A DNA stretch of 64,000 nucleotides. Source: BACL27 sp947488385 (GTDB lineage: Bacteria > Actinomycetota > Acidimicrobiia > Acidimicrobiales > Ilumatobacteraceae). A program made the translations under genes and the position numbers. The notes beneath the pieces were generated by a model. That model saw only the letters and a list, made by a program, of their open reading frames with translations, did no database searches and had not been told where the DNA came from. Location: positions 186,001-250,000 of the forward strand of contig CAXNMJ010000002.1 in the NCBI GenBank assembly GCA_964203655.1, given 5' to 3'. Below are positions 53,360 to 62,029 of the stretch, piece by piece. Numbering within the stretch: the stretch's first letter is position 1; every line of letters begins with the position of its first letter.

Positions 53360-54612
53360 TGCCTTGGCCGTCTGAAACGAATCGCGACACCGCAATTTTT
53401 GATCTGCTTGATGCAGAGCGCACTCGACAGTCAACAGGTTTGCAATTGATTGCGAGCGAGAACTTCACCTCGCCAGATGTGATGGCGGCTACGGGTTCGG
53501 TTTTGACTAATAAATACAGTGAGGGCTACCCGAGCAAGCGTTATTACGGTGGCAACGCGGTTGTTGACGAGATTGAAGCACTGGCAATTGAGCGAGTGAA
53601 AAAACTATTCGGTGCCGATCATGCAAACGTTCAACCCCATTCGGGAGCAAGCGCAAACATGGCGGTGTATTTGGGATTGCTGAATCCTGGTGACACGGTC
53701 TTGGGTTTGAGCCTTGACCACGGTGGCCACCTAACGCACGGCTCGCCGGTGAATGCAAGCGGAATTATGTATAACTTTCACTCGTTCAAAGTCGGCGCAA
53801 CAGACGAGCGTTTGAACTTTGACGAAATTCGCGAGTTGGCGATTGCCCACAAGCCAAAGATGATCGTGGCAGGAACGACAAGTTATCCACGTCGACTTGA
53901 GCCAGAACCATTCAAGAAAATTGCCGACGAGGTTGGCGCGTTGATGATGTTTGACATTGCCCACATCGCGGGACTTGTGGCGGGTGGCGCGCATCCGAAT
54001 CCGGTGCCGTTTGCAGATGTCGTTACGTTCACGACGCATAAAACTTTGCGCGGACCACGTGGAGGATGCATTCTTTGTCGCAAAGAACTTGCGCCAATTA
54101 TTGACAAAGCGGTTTTTCCGGGCAGCCAAGGCGGGCCACTTGAGCATGCAATTGCTGCCAAAGCCGTCGCGTTTCAAGAAGCGTTGCAACCAAGCTTCCG
54201 TGATTATGCGCACCAAATTGTCAAGAATGCATCGGCGCTTGCTGCCGCACTTGCCAGTCACGGTTTCAGACTCGTTTCAGGTGGCACCGACACTCACATG
54301 ATGGTTGTCGACCTGCAACCGTTTGACGCTGAACTCACCGGAAAAGAAGCACAAATTGTGCTCGACTCTGCGGGCATCACGTTGAATAAAAATTCAATTC
54401 CAAATGACCCGCGTAGTCCGTTTGTGACATCAGGTGTGCGTATTGGTACGCCTTCGGTAACGACGCAAGGCATGCGTGAGGCCGAAATGCCGTTGATCGC
54501 TGAATACATCGTCACAACTTTGCGTAATCGCAATGACGCCGCAAAGGTTGCACAAGTTCGCGAAAAAGTGGCGCAACTTTGTGCAAAGTTTCCGGTGTAT
54601 GCCGATAAGTAA
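53359..54612 (+). CDS. glyA: serine hydroxymethyltransferase
   Basis: 417 residues. LIASENFTSPDVMAA, YSEGYPSKRYYGGN, ANVQPHSGASANMAVY, DIAHIAGLVAGG, and the PLP Lys in VTFTTHKTLRGPRGG (near residue 227) are all SHMT signatures. Known: serine plus tetrahydrofolate to glycine and methylene-THF, in the cytoplasm. Coupled to rpiB. Confidence 0.97.
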   Translation: MPWPSETNRDTAIFDLLDAERTRQSTGLQLIASENFTSPDVMAATGSVLTNKYSEGYPSKRYYGGNAVVDEIEALAIERVKKLFGADHANVQPHSGASANMAVYLGLLNPGDTVLGLSLDHGGHLTHGSPVNASGIMYNFHSFKVGATDERLNFDEIRELAIAHKPKMIVAGTTSYPRRLEPEPFKKIADEVGALMMFDIAHIAGLVAGGAHPNPVPFADVVTFTTHKTLRGPRGGCILCRKELAPIIDKAVFPGSQGGPLEHAIAAKAVAFQEALQPSFRDYAHQIVKNASALAAALASHGFRLVSGGTDTHMMVVDLQPFDAELTGKEAQIVLDSAGITLNKNSIPNDPRSPFVTSGVRIGTPSVTTQGMREAEMPLIAEYIVTTLRNRNDAAKVAQVREKVAQLCAKFPVYADK

Positions 54613-54657
54613 GCGCGCAATTCTGCACGAAGAAATTCGCGAGAGCATTCGCCGTAA

Positions 54658-55776
54658 ATGAAAGACCTCTCCGGCTATTTAATAGTTGGTGGGGTCGCCG
54701 CTGTTGTTACGGCGATCATGACGCCGATCGTGGCGTTTTATGCACGCAAACTCGGATGGATGGCGACACCTGATGAGCGTCGCAATCACCCCGAGGCGAC
54801 ACCTGACGTAGGCGGCATCGCGTTTTTTGTCGCGTTAGTCGCCGCGATCTTTACAGCGTGGCAGATGGACAGATTTGATCCGTTGTTCAAAAACAATTCT
54901 GAGTTAGTCGGCGTGATTATTGCTGGCTTGGTTGTTTTTATTTTGGGATTCATCGACGACATTCACGAAGTTTCCGCGCCAATGAAAGTGACCGGTGTCG
55001 TTGTTGCGGCAATTGCGCTCGTCTGGTTTGGCGTGACGATGATTTACTTCCGCGCACCGTTTGTAGATGTCTTTGTGTTATCTGGCGACTGGATTCCGTT
55101 GTTCACAGTTCTGTGGTTGCTTGGCATGACCCAGGCAATCAATTTGATCGACGGCCTCGACGGTCTTGCTACCGGCATTGTGGCGATCGCATCAATGGCG
55201 TTTTTTGTTTACAGTCGTAATCTTGGCGTCAACGGTTTGCTCAGCGAACCAAATATCGGGCCGCTTGTCGCAATCATCACCGTCGGAATTTGTATTGGCT
55301 TTTTGCCTTTCAATTTCAATCCGGCAAAAATTTTTATGGGCGACAGCGGTGCATTGTTGCTCGGTTTGCTTGTCGCAGTTTCGACCAGCGTGGTCGGTGG
55401 TCGCGCCAACCCAGACACCACTCAAGTGAGTGGCCAGACCTATTTCTTTTTGGCTCCGTTGTTTATTCCAATCCTCGTTTTGGGTGTGCCAATTTTGGAC
55501 GTGATTTTTGCGATTATTCGCCGCACGCGAAGTGGCGTTGGTTTCGCTACTGCCGACACGGGGCACCTGCATCACCGGCTCATCAAATTGGGTCACGGCC
55601 CACGGCGTGCGGTTGTGATTATGTGGCTTTGGACTGCGATGCTTTCGGCGTTCGTTTTATACCCGTCTTTGTCTGATGGGCCAACGAACCTTTGGCCGTT
55701 TTTGTTCGCAGCCCTCGCCTTGGGTGGATTCACGATTTTCCACGATCGGTTTTCGAGGCACAAGTTCACGAAGTAG
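54658..55776 (+). CDS. wecA: WecA/TagO-type undecaprenyl-phosphate sugar-1-phosphate transferase
   Basis: 372 residues with about ten membrane helices. Motifs are KLGWMATPDERRNHPEATPDVGGIAFF, the acidic LGFIDDIHEVSAPMKV, TQAINLIDGLDGLATGI, NPAKIFMGDSGALLLGLL, and DTGHLHHRLIKLGHG. The His motif and the DD motif are those of the MraY/WecA superfamily. Known: starts cell-wall or envelope glycan synthesis on the lipid carrier; in mycobacteria the orthologue precedes the atp operon as here. The exact sugar is inferred (GlcNAc-1-P type). Confidence 0.9.
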   Translation: MKDLSGYLIVGGVAAVVTAIMTPIVAFYARKLGWMATPDERRNHPEATPDVGGIAFFVALVAAIFTAWQMDRFDPLFKNNSELVGVIIAGLVVFILGFIDDIHEVSAPMKVTGVVVAAIALVWFGVTMIYFRAPFVDVFVLSGDWIPLFTVLWLLGMTQAINLIDGLDGLATGIVAIASMAFFVYSRNLGVNGLLSEPNIGPLVAIITVGICIGFLPFNFNPAKIFMGDSGALLLGLLVAVSTSVVGGRANPDTTQVSGQTYFFLAPLFIPILVLGVPILDVIFAIIRRTRSGVGFATADTGHLHHRLIKLGHGPRRAVVIMWLWTAMLSAFVLYPSLSDGPTNLWPFLFAALALGGFTIFHDRFSRHKFTK

Positions 55777-55871
55777 CCAGTTTGCGCTGTTTGGCGCTTT
55801 GCGTCTAGTTTGTATTTCCGTTCACAAGCGTCAGGCAAACCAGTCTGTCGCAAACTATTTGAGGATCAACG

Positions 55872-56171
55872 TTGAAACTCTTGCCAACTCGTAAACCAGT
55901 CGCGCGCACGGCAGTTTCATCGCACGACTCGCTCGGCAGAGGCGCAGAAATCGCAGTGAGTGTTGGCGTATTTTTTGGAATCGGTTTGATGTTGGACAAC
56001 GCTTTTGAGACGCGACCACTGTTCATGATCGTGTGCAGTCTGTTTTCTGTGATCGGAAGCTTCACCCGTCTTTGGTATGTCTACGACAACGACATGGAAT
56101 TTCAAGAAGTCAAGCGTCGAAATTTGTCCACGAGCCACATGCGTGACTCAAACTTGGTTGGCGAAAAGTAA
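55872..56171 (+). CDS. AtpZ/AtpI-like small membrane protein
   Basis: 99 residues, two hydrophobic helices: AEIAVSVGVFFGIGLMLDNAF and LFMIVCSLFSVIGSF, with Arg and Asp at the ends. This fits the AtpZ/DUF family of ATP synthase-associated proteins. The TTG start has GAGG about 7 nt upstream. It opens the ATP synthase operon, 95 bp after wecA. Confidence 0.7.
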   Translation: MKLLPTRKPVARTAVSSHDSLGRGAEIAVSVGVFFGIGLMLDNAFETRPLFMIVCSLFSVIGSFTRLWYVYDNDMEFQEVKRRNLSTSHMRDSNLVGEK

Positions 56172-56177
56172 ATCACG

Positions 56178-56675
56178 ATGGCGATTGACGTAGACACCAA
56201 GATTTCGATTTTGTCGATGCGCGATACTGGCCCGGCACCAGAGGCTGCGCTTGCGCGAGACATTGTCAAACGTGGGCTGATTGCTTCGCCAATTTTGTTG
56301 GGCATCTCGGCGGCATTTTGGGGAGCCAACGGTGCATATTCATGCGCCTATGCACTGGCGATCGTGTTCGGAAATTTTGGTTTGGCGGCCGCACTTGTGG
56401 CTTACGCCGCTCGAATTTCATATGCGTTGATGATGGCATCGATGATGTTCGGTTATTTGTTGCGTATGGGTCTTGTTGCCGTCGCAGTTTTTGCAGTACG
56501 CAATCTTGATTGGGTCGAATTCGTGCCACTCGGCTTGACAATTATTTTGGCGCATTTAGGTTTGCTCTTTTGGGAAATGCGATATGTTTCTTTGTCGCTT
56601 GCTTTCCCAGGTCTTAAGCCAAAGAAACAAAAAGATAACCAGTCAGCACAACAAACTGAAAGCGTTTCAAGATGA
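56178..56675 (+). CDS. ATP synthase-associated membrane protein (AtpI-like)
   Basis: 165 residues with four hydrophobic segments (LIASPILLGISAAFW; YALAIVFGNFGLAAALVAYAA; SYALMMASMMFGYLLRMGLVAVAVF; VPLGLTIILAHLGLLFW). The sequence itself is weakly conserved. Position directly before atpB, with a 4-bp ATGA overlap, is what identifies it as the AtpI-class protein found in many atp operons. Known roles of AtpI are in c-ring assembly or ion supply, not settled. Confidence 0.65.
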   Translation: MAIDVDTKISILSMRDTGPAPEAALARDIVKRGLIASPILLGISAAFWGANGAYSCAYALAIVFGNFGLAAALVAYAARISYALMMASMMFGYLLRMGLVAVAVFAVRNLDWVEFVPLGLTIILAHLGLLFWEMRYVSLSLAFPGLKPKKQKDNQSAQQTESVSR

Positions 56676-57445
56676 TCATTAACAGTATTTTGTCGTTTGA
56701 GTTTCCTCCGATCAACGAGTTGTTGCGTTGGCGCGATGTCGTGCCTGGTTTGAACAAAGTCGGCTTGATCGCAATCGCGTCGGCACTTATCGGCACGCTC
56801 ATTTTTCTTTCAGCAGCACGTAAAGATCCGAAAGTTGCGCCAAAAGGCACTCGCAACCTCGCAGAAGTGATCGTTGAATTCATCGAGAACAACATCATCA
56901 TGCAAACCATGGGTCGCGACGGCTTGGGTTGGACGCCATTTTTGTTGACGCTGTTTCTGTTCGTTTATCTGTGCAACGTTCCAGGAATTATTCCGTTCAT
57001 CCAGATGCCGGCAACCGCGCGAATGGCAATCCCGATGTTTTTGGCTGTGCTTGTATGGGTCGTCTTCAACGCCCAGGGCATTAGACACCAAGGACCGATT
57101 GGTTACTTCAAGAACTTGATGTTTCCGCCAGGTGTGCCGAAGGCTCTTTACATTTTGATTACACCTATCGAATTGATTTCAACTTTGATCATTCGTCCGT
57201 TCTCGCTTGCAGTGCGACTTTTCGCCAACATGTTGGCAGGTCACTTGCTGCTCGTAATTTTCGCGCTTCTCAGCGAGGCGCTGTTTCAGGCTCGCGACCG
57301 AATTCTGATTCCGATTGGAATTTTCCCGTTCTTCATGCTTGTCTTCTTGACCGGCTTCGAAGTTCTCGTTGCGTTCTTGCAGGCGTACATTTTCACAATT
57401 CTTGCGGCGGTTTATATTGCCGGCGCAGTACATCCAGAGCACTAA
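56672..57445 (+). CDS. atpB: ATP synthase Fo subunit a
   Basis: 257 residues with five to six membrane helices. Diagnostic segment: LIIRPFSLAVRLFANMLAGHLLLV, holding the conserved stator Arg near residue 177, followed by EVLVAFLQAYIFTILAAVYIAGAVHPEH. Known: forms the proton half-channels with the c-ring. The ATG overlaps the stop of the preceding gene. Confidence 0.95.
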   Translation: MIINSILSFEFPPINELLRWRDVVPGLNKVGLIAIASALIGTLIFLSAARKDPKVAPKGTRNLAEVIVEFIENNIIMQTMGRDGLGWTPFLLTLFLFVYLCNVPGIIPFIQMPATARMAIPMFLAVLVWVVFNAQGIRHQGPIGYFKNLMFPPGVPKALYILITPIELISTLIIRPFSLAVRLFANMLAGHLLLVIFALLSEALFQARDRILIPIGIFPFFMLVFLTGFEVLVAFLQAYIFTILAAVYIAGAVHPEH

Positions 57446-57483
57446 GTAATTAATTAATAACAACCAGACAGGAGACACAAAAA

Positions 57484-57762
57484 ATGGAAGCACTATCAAA
57501 GATCGTCAAAGCGGCAGCTGATGCCGCGACTGGCGACGAGAAGAACATTGCAGCCGCAGGTTCCGCAGGTTTCGCCTACGGTCTTGCTGCAATCGGACCC
57601 GGAATTGGCATCGGAATGATTTTCGGTAGCGCAATTGAAGCAATGGCTCGTCAGCCAGAAGCTGCCGGCATGGTTCGCACCACGATGTTTCTTGGTGTTG
57701 CGTTTACTGAGGCGCTCGCGCTGATCGGTTTCGTAGTTGTAATTCTTCTGAAGTACGCATAA
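57484..57762 (+). CDS. atpE: ATP synthase Fo subunit c
   Basis: 92 residues: a hairpin of two helices with the polar loop ARQPE and the ion-binding Glu76 in GVAFTEALALIGFVV. The first helix is glycine-rich (LAAIGPGIGIGMIFG). No Na+-binding signature is evident, so proton coupling is inferred. The N-terminal extension of about 20 residues is longer than in E. coli. AGGAGACAC ribosome binding site. Confidence 0.96.
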   Translation: MEALSKIVKAAADAATGDEKNIAAAGSAGFAYGLAAIGPGIGIGMIFGSAIEAMARQPEAAGMVRTTMFLGVAFTEALALIGFVVVILLKYA

Positions 57763-57770
57763 GAGATTTC

Positions 57771-58367
57771 ATGCTCACAGCGTTTGTCAACATCAACTCG
57801 TTTTCGCAGGTGCGCGTCTCGTTCGACGCCGTCTCTGCGGAGACAGGTAGCGAAGAGGGTGCACCAGTAGGACCTGGCCCGAACCCAATCTCACCAGAGA
57901 TGAAAGAGTTGGTGTGGGGCGCTGGGTCGTTCATCGTGTTCTTGATCTTGATGCGCTTGTTCTTGGTACCAAAAGTGCGCAAGGGCATGGCGAGTCGTTA
58001 TGACTCGATTCAGGCAGATCATGAATATGCATCAGCGACTCGTGACGGTGCTCAAGCAGATGTTGCTCGCTACGAATCGGCAGTTGCTGAAATTCGTAGT
58101 GAAGCGGCGCGTCGACTTGAAGCTGCTCGGCAAACACTCGACAAAGAGCGAACTGAAAAGATCGCTCAAGTTAGTGCTCGTATCGCCGAGCAACGTGCCC
58201 AAGCCGAAGCTGAAGTCGCTGCGTCTCGGGCGGCTGCTCAAAGCCAAATTGTTTCGGCAGTAACCGCTGTGACGACTCGCGCGACACAAATTGCAGTCGG
58301 GGTGTCTCCCGATTCTGCAGTGGTGTCGCGTTCGGTGCAGCAAGCAATGGAAGGAAAACGCTCGTGA
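57771..58367 (+). CDS. atpF: ATP synthase Fo subunit b (first b-type subunit)
   Basis: 198 residues. A Gly/Pro/Glu-rich N-terminus is followed by one helix (LVWGAGSFIVFLILMRLFLVP) and a long alpha-helical, Ala/Arg/Glu-rich stalk (ARRLEAARQTLDKERTEKIAQ). Known: peripheral stator linking Fo to F1. The stop overlaps the next b-type subunit's GTG start. Confidence 0.88.
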   Translation: MLTAFVNINSFSQVRVSFDAVSAETGSEEGAPVGPGPNPISPEMKELVWGAGSFIVFLILMRLFLVPKVRKGMASRYDSIQADHEYASATRDGAQADVARYESAVAEIRSEAARRLEAARQTLDKERTEKIAQVSARIAEQRAQAEAEVAASRAAAQSQIVSAVTAVTTRATQIAVGVSPDSAVVSRSVQQAMEGKRS

Positions 58368-58909
58368 ATTTACTTTTGGCGGCATTGATCGCTGTTGAAG
58401 ACCCAACTCAGACGCATCACTGGTTGTTGCCTGAGACCGCCGAAATTATTTACGGTGGTTTGGCTTCGGTAATCGTGTTTGCCGGACTTTTCAAGTTCGC
58501 CGGACCGATGGTTAAGAAGTCGATGAAGGCTCGCACTGAGAAAATTCAAAAAGAGCTGGACGGCGCAGCATCGGCTCGCTCGAAATCAGAGACTGATGCG
58601 ACCGATATTCGTCGTGCGTTGGGCGACATCGAGGCTGAGCGTAAGAAGATTTTGGCTGAAGCCGAAACACAAGCCACAGCAATTCTTGCTGACGGTCGTG
58701 CTCGATTGATTAAAGAAGTTGCCGAACTCGAAGCCAAGGCTGCGACTGACTTAGCTGCAGCACGAGGTCGCAGTGGCGAAGAGTTGCGTGGCGAGATTGG
58801 TCGTTTGTCAAGCGCGGCAACTTCTGTTGCAGTAGCTGCAAGCCTCAACGATCGTGCCCAACAAGATTTGATCGAGAGTTTCATCAAGAGCGTGGGAGCA
58901 TCAAAATGA
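58364..58909 (+). CDS. atpF2: ATP synthase Fo subunit b/b' (second b-type subunit)
   Basis: 181 residues. One helix (IYGGLASVIVFAGLFKFAGPMV) then a coiled stalk (ALGDIEAERKKILAEAETQATAIL). Same architecture as the preceding gene but divergent in sequence. Mycobacteria carry a b subunit plus a fused b-delta; here b' and delta are separate genes, so this may represent the unfused counterpart. GTG start; ATGA overlap with atpH. Confidence 0.85.
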   Translation: MNLLLAALIAVEDPTQTHHWLLPETAEIIYGGLASVIVFAGLFKFAGPMVKKSMKARTEKIQKELDGAASARSKSETDATDIRRALGDIEAERKKILAEAETQATAILADGRARLIKEVAELEAKAATDLAAARGRSGEELRGEIGRLSSAATSVAVAASLNDRAQQDLIESFIKSVGASK

Positions 58910-59433
58910 GCGACGCCCGCATTGAGGCTTACAGCCGAGCATTGTTTGAAGTTGCCCAAGCAGAAGGCAACTTGGCGATAGTTGAAGATGAGTTGTTTCG
59001 CATGGCACGGGCAGTTGAGTCAAACGAGCAATTGCGTGCGACTTTGACCGACGCGACGATTCCGGCTGATCGCCGTCAACAAGTTGTCGAAAAACTTTTG
59101 GGTGGAAAAGCCAGCAACACCAGCGTGCAACTTGTGTCGTTGATTGTCGGCGCAGGACGTGGCCGCGACTTGCCAGCGATTGTTGATCGCCTTGTGCAGC
59201 GTGCATCAAGCGAGCAGCAACGTGAAGTTGCCGAAGTTCGTAGCGCTGTTGCATTGTCTGACGATCAGACAAAACGCCTGGCAGAAGCCCTGAGCAAATC
59301 AACTGGTCGCAAACTGAATCTCAAAGTCGTGGTTGATCCATCAGTTTTGGGTGGATTAGTTGCGACTGTTGGTGACGAAGTCATCGACGACACAGTTCGC
59401 ACTCGACTTGAACAAATTAAGACCCGAATCTGA
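58906..59433 (+). CDS. atpH: ATP synthase F1 subunit delta
   Basis: 175 residues. N-terminal helical domain (IEAYSRALFEVAQAEG) and C-terminal domain ending in VDPSVLGGLVATVGDEVIDDTVRTRLEQIK, the OSCP signature. Known: caps F1 and binds the stator. Overlaps the upstream gene by 4 bp. Confidence 0.95.
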   Translation: MSDARIEAYSRALFEVAQAEGNLAIVEDELFRMARAVESNEQLRATLTDATIPADRRQQVVEKLLGGKASNTSVQLVSLIVGAGRGRDLPAIVDRLVQRASSEQQREVAEVRSAVALSDDQTKRLAEALSKSTGRKLNLKVVVDPSVLGGLVATVGDEVIDDTVRTRLEQIKTRI

Positions 59434-59456
59434 AGTTCTGAAAGGACATACACAAC

Positions 59457-61055
59457 ATGGCTGAACTCACACTCTCTGCGAGCGACATCGCAGCAGCGAT
59501 TACCAAAGGTCTCGACGGTTACTCGCCGTCGGTCGAGGCACGCACCGTTGGTCGTGTTACAGAAGTGGGCGACGGTATCGCTCGCGTAAGTGGCTTGCCT
59601 GATTGCGCAGTCAACGAGTTGCTTGAATTCGAAGACGGCACGATTGGCTTGGCCTTGAACTTGGACGAAGATTCAATCGGTGTTGTTGTGCTTGGTGAAG
59701 CCGAAGCAATCGAAGAAAACCAAACCGTAAAAGCAACTGGTCGAATTTTGTCGGTGCCTGTTGGCGACGCGATGCTTGGTCGAGTTGTAAACGCTTTAGG
59801 TCAGCCAATTGACGGCAAGGGTGAAATCGTTGGTGCGATCATGCGCCGCGTTGAAGTTCAAGCACCCGGCATCATGGGTCGCAAGCCAGTGCACGAGCCG
59901 CTTCAAACCGGTATCAAAGCGATTGACGCGATGACACCAATTGGTCGTGGGCAACGAGAGTTGATCATCGGTGACCGCAAGACAGGAAAGACAACAATCG
60001 CGATTGACACGATTCTTAACCAGCGCGGTCTTGGTGTGAAGTGCATTTACGTAGCGATTGGTCAAAAGGGTTCGACAATTGCGCAAACCGTAGAAGTTTT
60101 GCGCCAATACGGAGCACTTGAGTACACGGTTGTTGTTGCAGCACCCGCTTCAAACCCTGCGCCGTTCAAATATCTCGCACCATATGCAGGTTGCGCAATC
60201 GGCCAGCAGTGGATGGAGAACGGCGAGCATGCGCTAGTCGTATACGACGACTTGTCGAAACAAGCAGAGGCGTATCGTCAGATCGCGTTGTTGCTTCGTC
60301 GCCCACCAGGTCGCGAGGCTTACCCAGGCGACGTGTTCTATCTGCACAGCCGTTTGCTTGAGCGCGCCGCAAAGTTGAGCGACGAGCGTGGTGCCGGTTC
60401 GTTGACTGCGTTGCCAGTGATCGAAACAAAAGCAGGCGACGTGTCGGCGTATATTCCGACGAACGTAATTTCAATCACCGACGGCCAGGTTTATTTGCAA
60501 GACAACTTGTTTAAATCTGGTGTGCGACCAGCCGTAGACGTAGGTATCTCGGTGAGTCGTGTAGGTGGCGCTGCTCAAATCAAAGCGATGAAGAGCGTTT
60601 CAGGAACACTCAAGCTCGACCTCGCTCAGTTTCGTGAACTCGAAGCATTCGCAACTTTCGGTAGCGAACTTGACGCGATTTCAAAAGCCCAACTTGAGCG
60701 CGGATATCGCTTGGTTGAGTTGTTGAAGCAACCACTCAACTCGCCGATGCCGGTTGAAGAGCAAGTCGTTTCGATTTTTGCCGGCACGAAGGGCTACTTG
60801 GACACGATTCCGGTTGCTGATGTGCGTCGATTCGAAAACGAATTGCTTGAACACATGCGTTCACGTCATAGCGGTTTGCTTTCGGGTATCCGCCAAGAAC
60901 CAAAAGCTGATGTGCCAAAAGATTTGGCTTCAATCGTTGCTGCATTCAAAGCTGGCTTCGTGCCAACCAAGAAATCGGGCGCTGTTGATCCAACAAAAAC
61001 TAATGCTGGTGAAACTGGCGATGCGGCGAGCGCAAAAACGCTCGCGACTGAGTAG
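59457..61055 (+). CDS. atpA: ATP synthase F1 subunit alpha
   Basis: 532 residues. P-loop GDRKTGKTTIAID near residue 171, ALEYTVVVAAPASNPAPF, and the signature ISVSRVGGAAQIKAMK region. Non-catalytic nucleotide-binding subunit. It has a Lys/Thr/Ala-rich C-terminal tail of about 25 residues beyond the usual end, as actinobacterial alpha subunits often do. Confidence 0.97.
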   Translation: MAELTLSASDIAAAITKGLDGYSPSVEARTVGRVTEVGDGIARVSGLPDCAVNELLEFEDGTIGLALNLDEDSIGVVVLGEAEAIEENQTVKATGRILSVPVGDAMLGRVVNALGQPIDGKGEIVGAIMRRVEVQAPGIMGRKPVHEPLQTGIKAIDAMTPIGRGQRELIIGDRKTGKTTIAIDTILNQRGLGVKCIYVAIGQKGSTIAQTVEVLRQYGALEYTVVVAAPASNPAPFKYLAPYAGCAIGQQWMENGEHALVVYDDLSKQAEAYRQIALLLRRPPGREAYPGDVFYLHSRLLERAAKLSDERGAGSLTALPVIETKAGDVSAYIPTNVISITDGQVYLQDNLFKSGVRPAVDVGISVSRVGGAAQIKAMKSVSGTLKLDLAQFRELEAFATFGSELDAISKAQLERGYRLVELLKQPLNSPMPVEEQVVSIFAGTKGYLDTIPVADVRRFENELLEHMRSRHSGLLSGIRQEPKADVPKDLASIVAAFKAGFVPTKKSGAVDPTKTNAGETGDAASAKTLATE

Positions 61056-61067
61056 GTCTAAACCAAA

Positions 61068-61994
61068 ATGGCAGGCGGGCAAGAGCGCATATTGCGCAGT
61101 CGGATCAGATCGGTTCAGGCAACCAAGAAGATCACGCGCGCAATGGAACTTATCGCTGGCTCACGCATTGTCAAAGCTCAACAACGAGTTACCGCAGCCG
61201 TGCCATACAGCGAACGCATCACTGAAGTTGTCAAAGACTTGGCAGCGGGTGGCGCGGGAAGCTCGTCGGCGTTTTTGAAAGCGCGCCCTGAGATTCGAAC
61301 GGCTTGCTATGTTGCGATCACTGCAGATCGTGGTCTTTGTGGTGGATACAACTCGGGCATTTTGCGAGCAACCGAAGGAGAAGTCAAGGCCGACGTTTTG
61401 GCGTCGAAAGATTATGTGGTCGTGCCAGTTGGTCGCAAAGCCGAAAACTATTTCAAGTTTCGTTCGTATAAGACATCGCGTAGTTTTACAGGCTTTTCTG
61501 ATGCGCCGAAATACGAAGATGCCAAGGCAATTGGCCAGTTTGTGGTCGATTTGTATTTGCGCGGCGAAGTTGATCGTGTCGAGCTTGTCTACACCCGATT
61601 TGTTTCGTCTGGGCGACAAGAAGTTGTGCGTCGGCCGCTTGTGCCGCTTGAAAGAGATGTAATTGCTGGTGGCGACGGCAAGTCGGCGTCGGGTGGCAAT
61701 TACGAGTTCGAACCAGATCCAGAACTTATTTTGCAAACGTTGTTGCCGCGATATGTCGAGGCACGTATTTATGCGGCGCTTTTGAATGCTGCCGCCAGCG
61801 AGCACGCTTTTCGTCAACGCGCGATGAAGTCGGCAACTGACAACGCTGAAGAGTTGATCAAGAATCTGTCGCGCATCATGAACCGCGCGCGCCAAGATTC
61901 GATTACGACAGAAATTATGGAAATTGTCAGTGGCGCCGAAGCACTTGGCTCTGACGACAAAGACGATGTTGTTCGCGAGATGGCAAGTAATTAG
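61068..61994 (+). CDS. atpG: ATP synthase F1 subunit gamma
   Basis: 308 residues. Coiled N-terminal helix (RIRSVQATKKITRAMELIAGSRI), TADRGLCGGYN, and the C-terminal helix RQRAMKSATDNAEELIKNL with NRARQDSITTEIMEIVSGAEAL. Known: rotating central stalk. Confidence 0.96.
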   Translation: MAGGQERILRSRIRSVQATKKITRAMELIAGSRIVKAQQRVTAAVPYSERITEVVKDLAAGGAGSSSAFLKARPEIRTACYVAITADRGLCGGYNSGILRATEGEVKADVLASKDYVVVPVGRKAENYFKFRSYKTSRSFTGFSDAPKYEDAKAIGQFVVDLYLRGEVDRVELVYTRFVSSGRQEVVRRPLVPLERDVIAGGDGKSASGGNYEFEPDPELILQTLLPRYVEARIYAALLNAAASEHAFRQRAMKSATDNAEELIKNLSRIMNRARQDSITTEIMEIVSGAEALGSDDKDDVVREMASN

Positions 61995-62029
61995 TAACGA
62001 TTTTTAAGCGAAATAAAAAGGGAGAAAAA

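Noticed and set aside
61161..61895. 244-codon open frame antisense to atpG
   Set aside because: It lies wholly inside a clear ATP synthase gamma gene and has no recognisable domain, so it is a shadow of codon usage.
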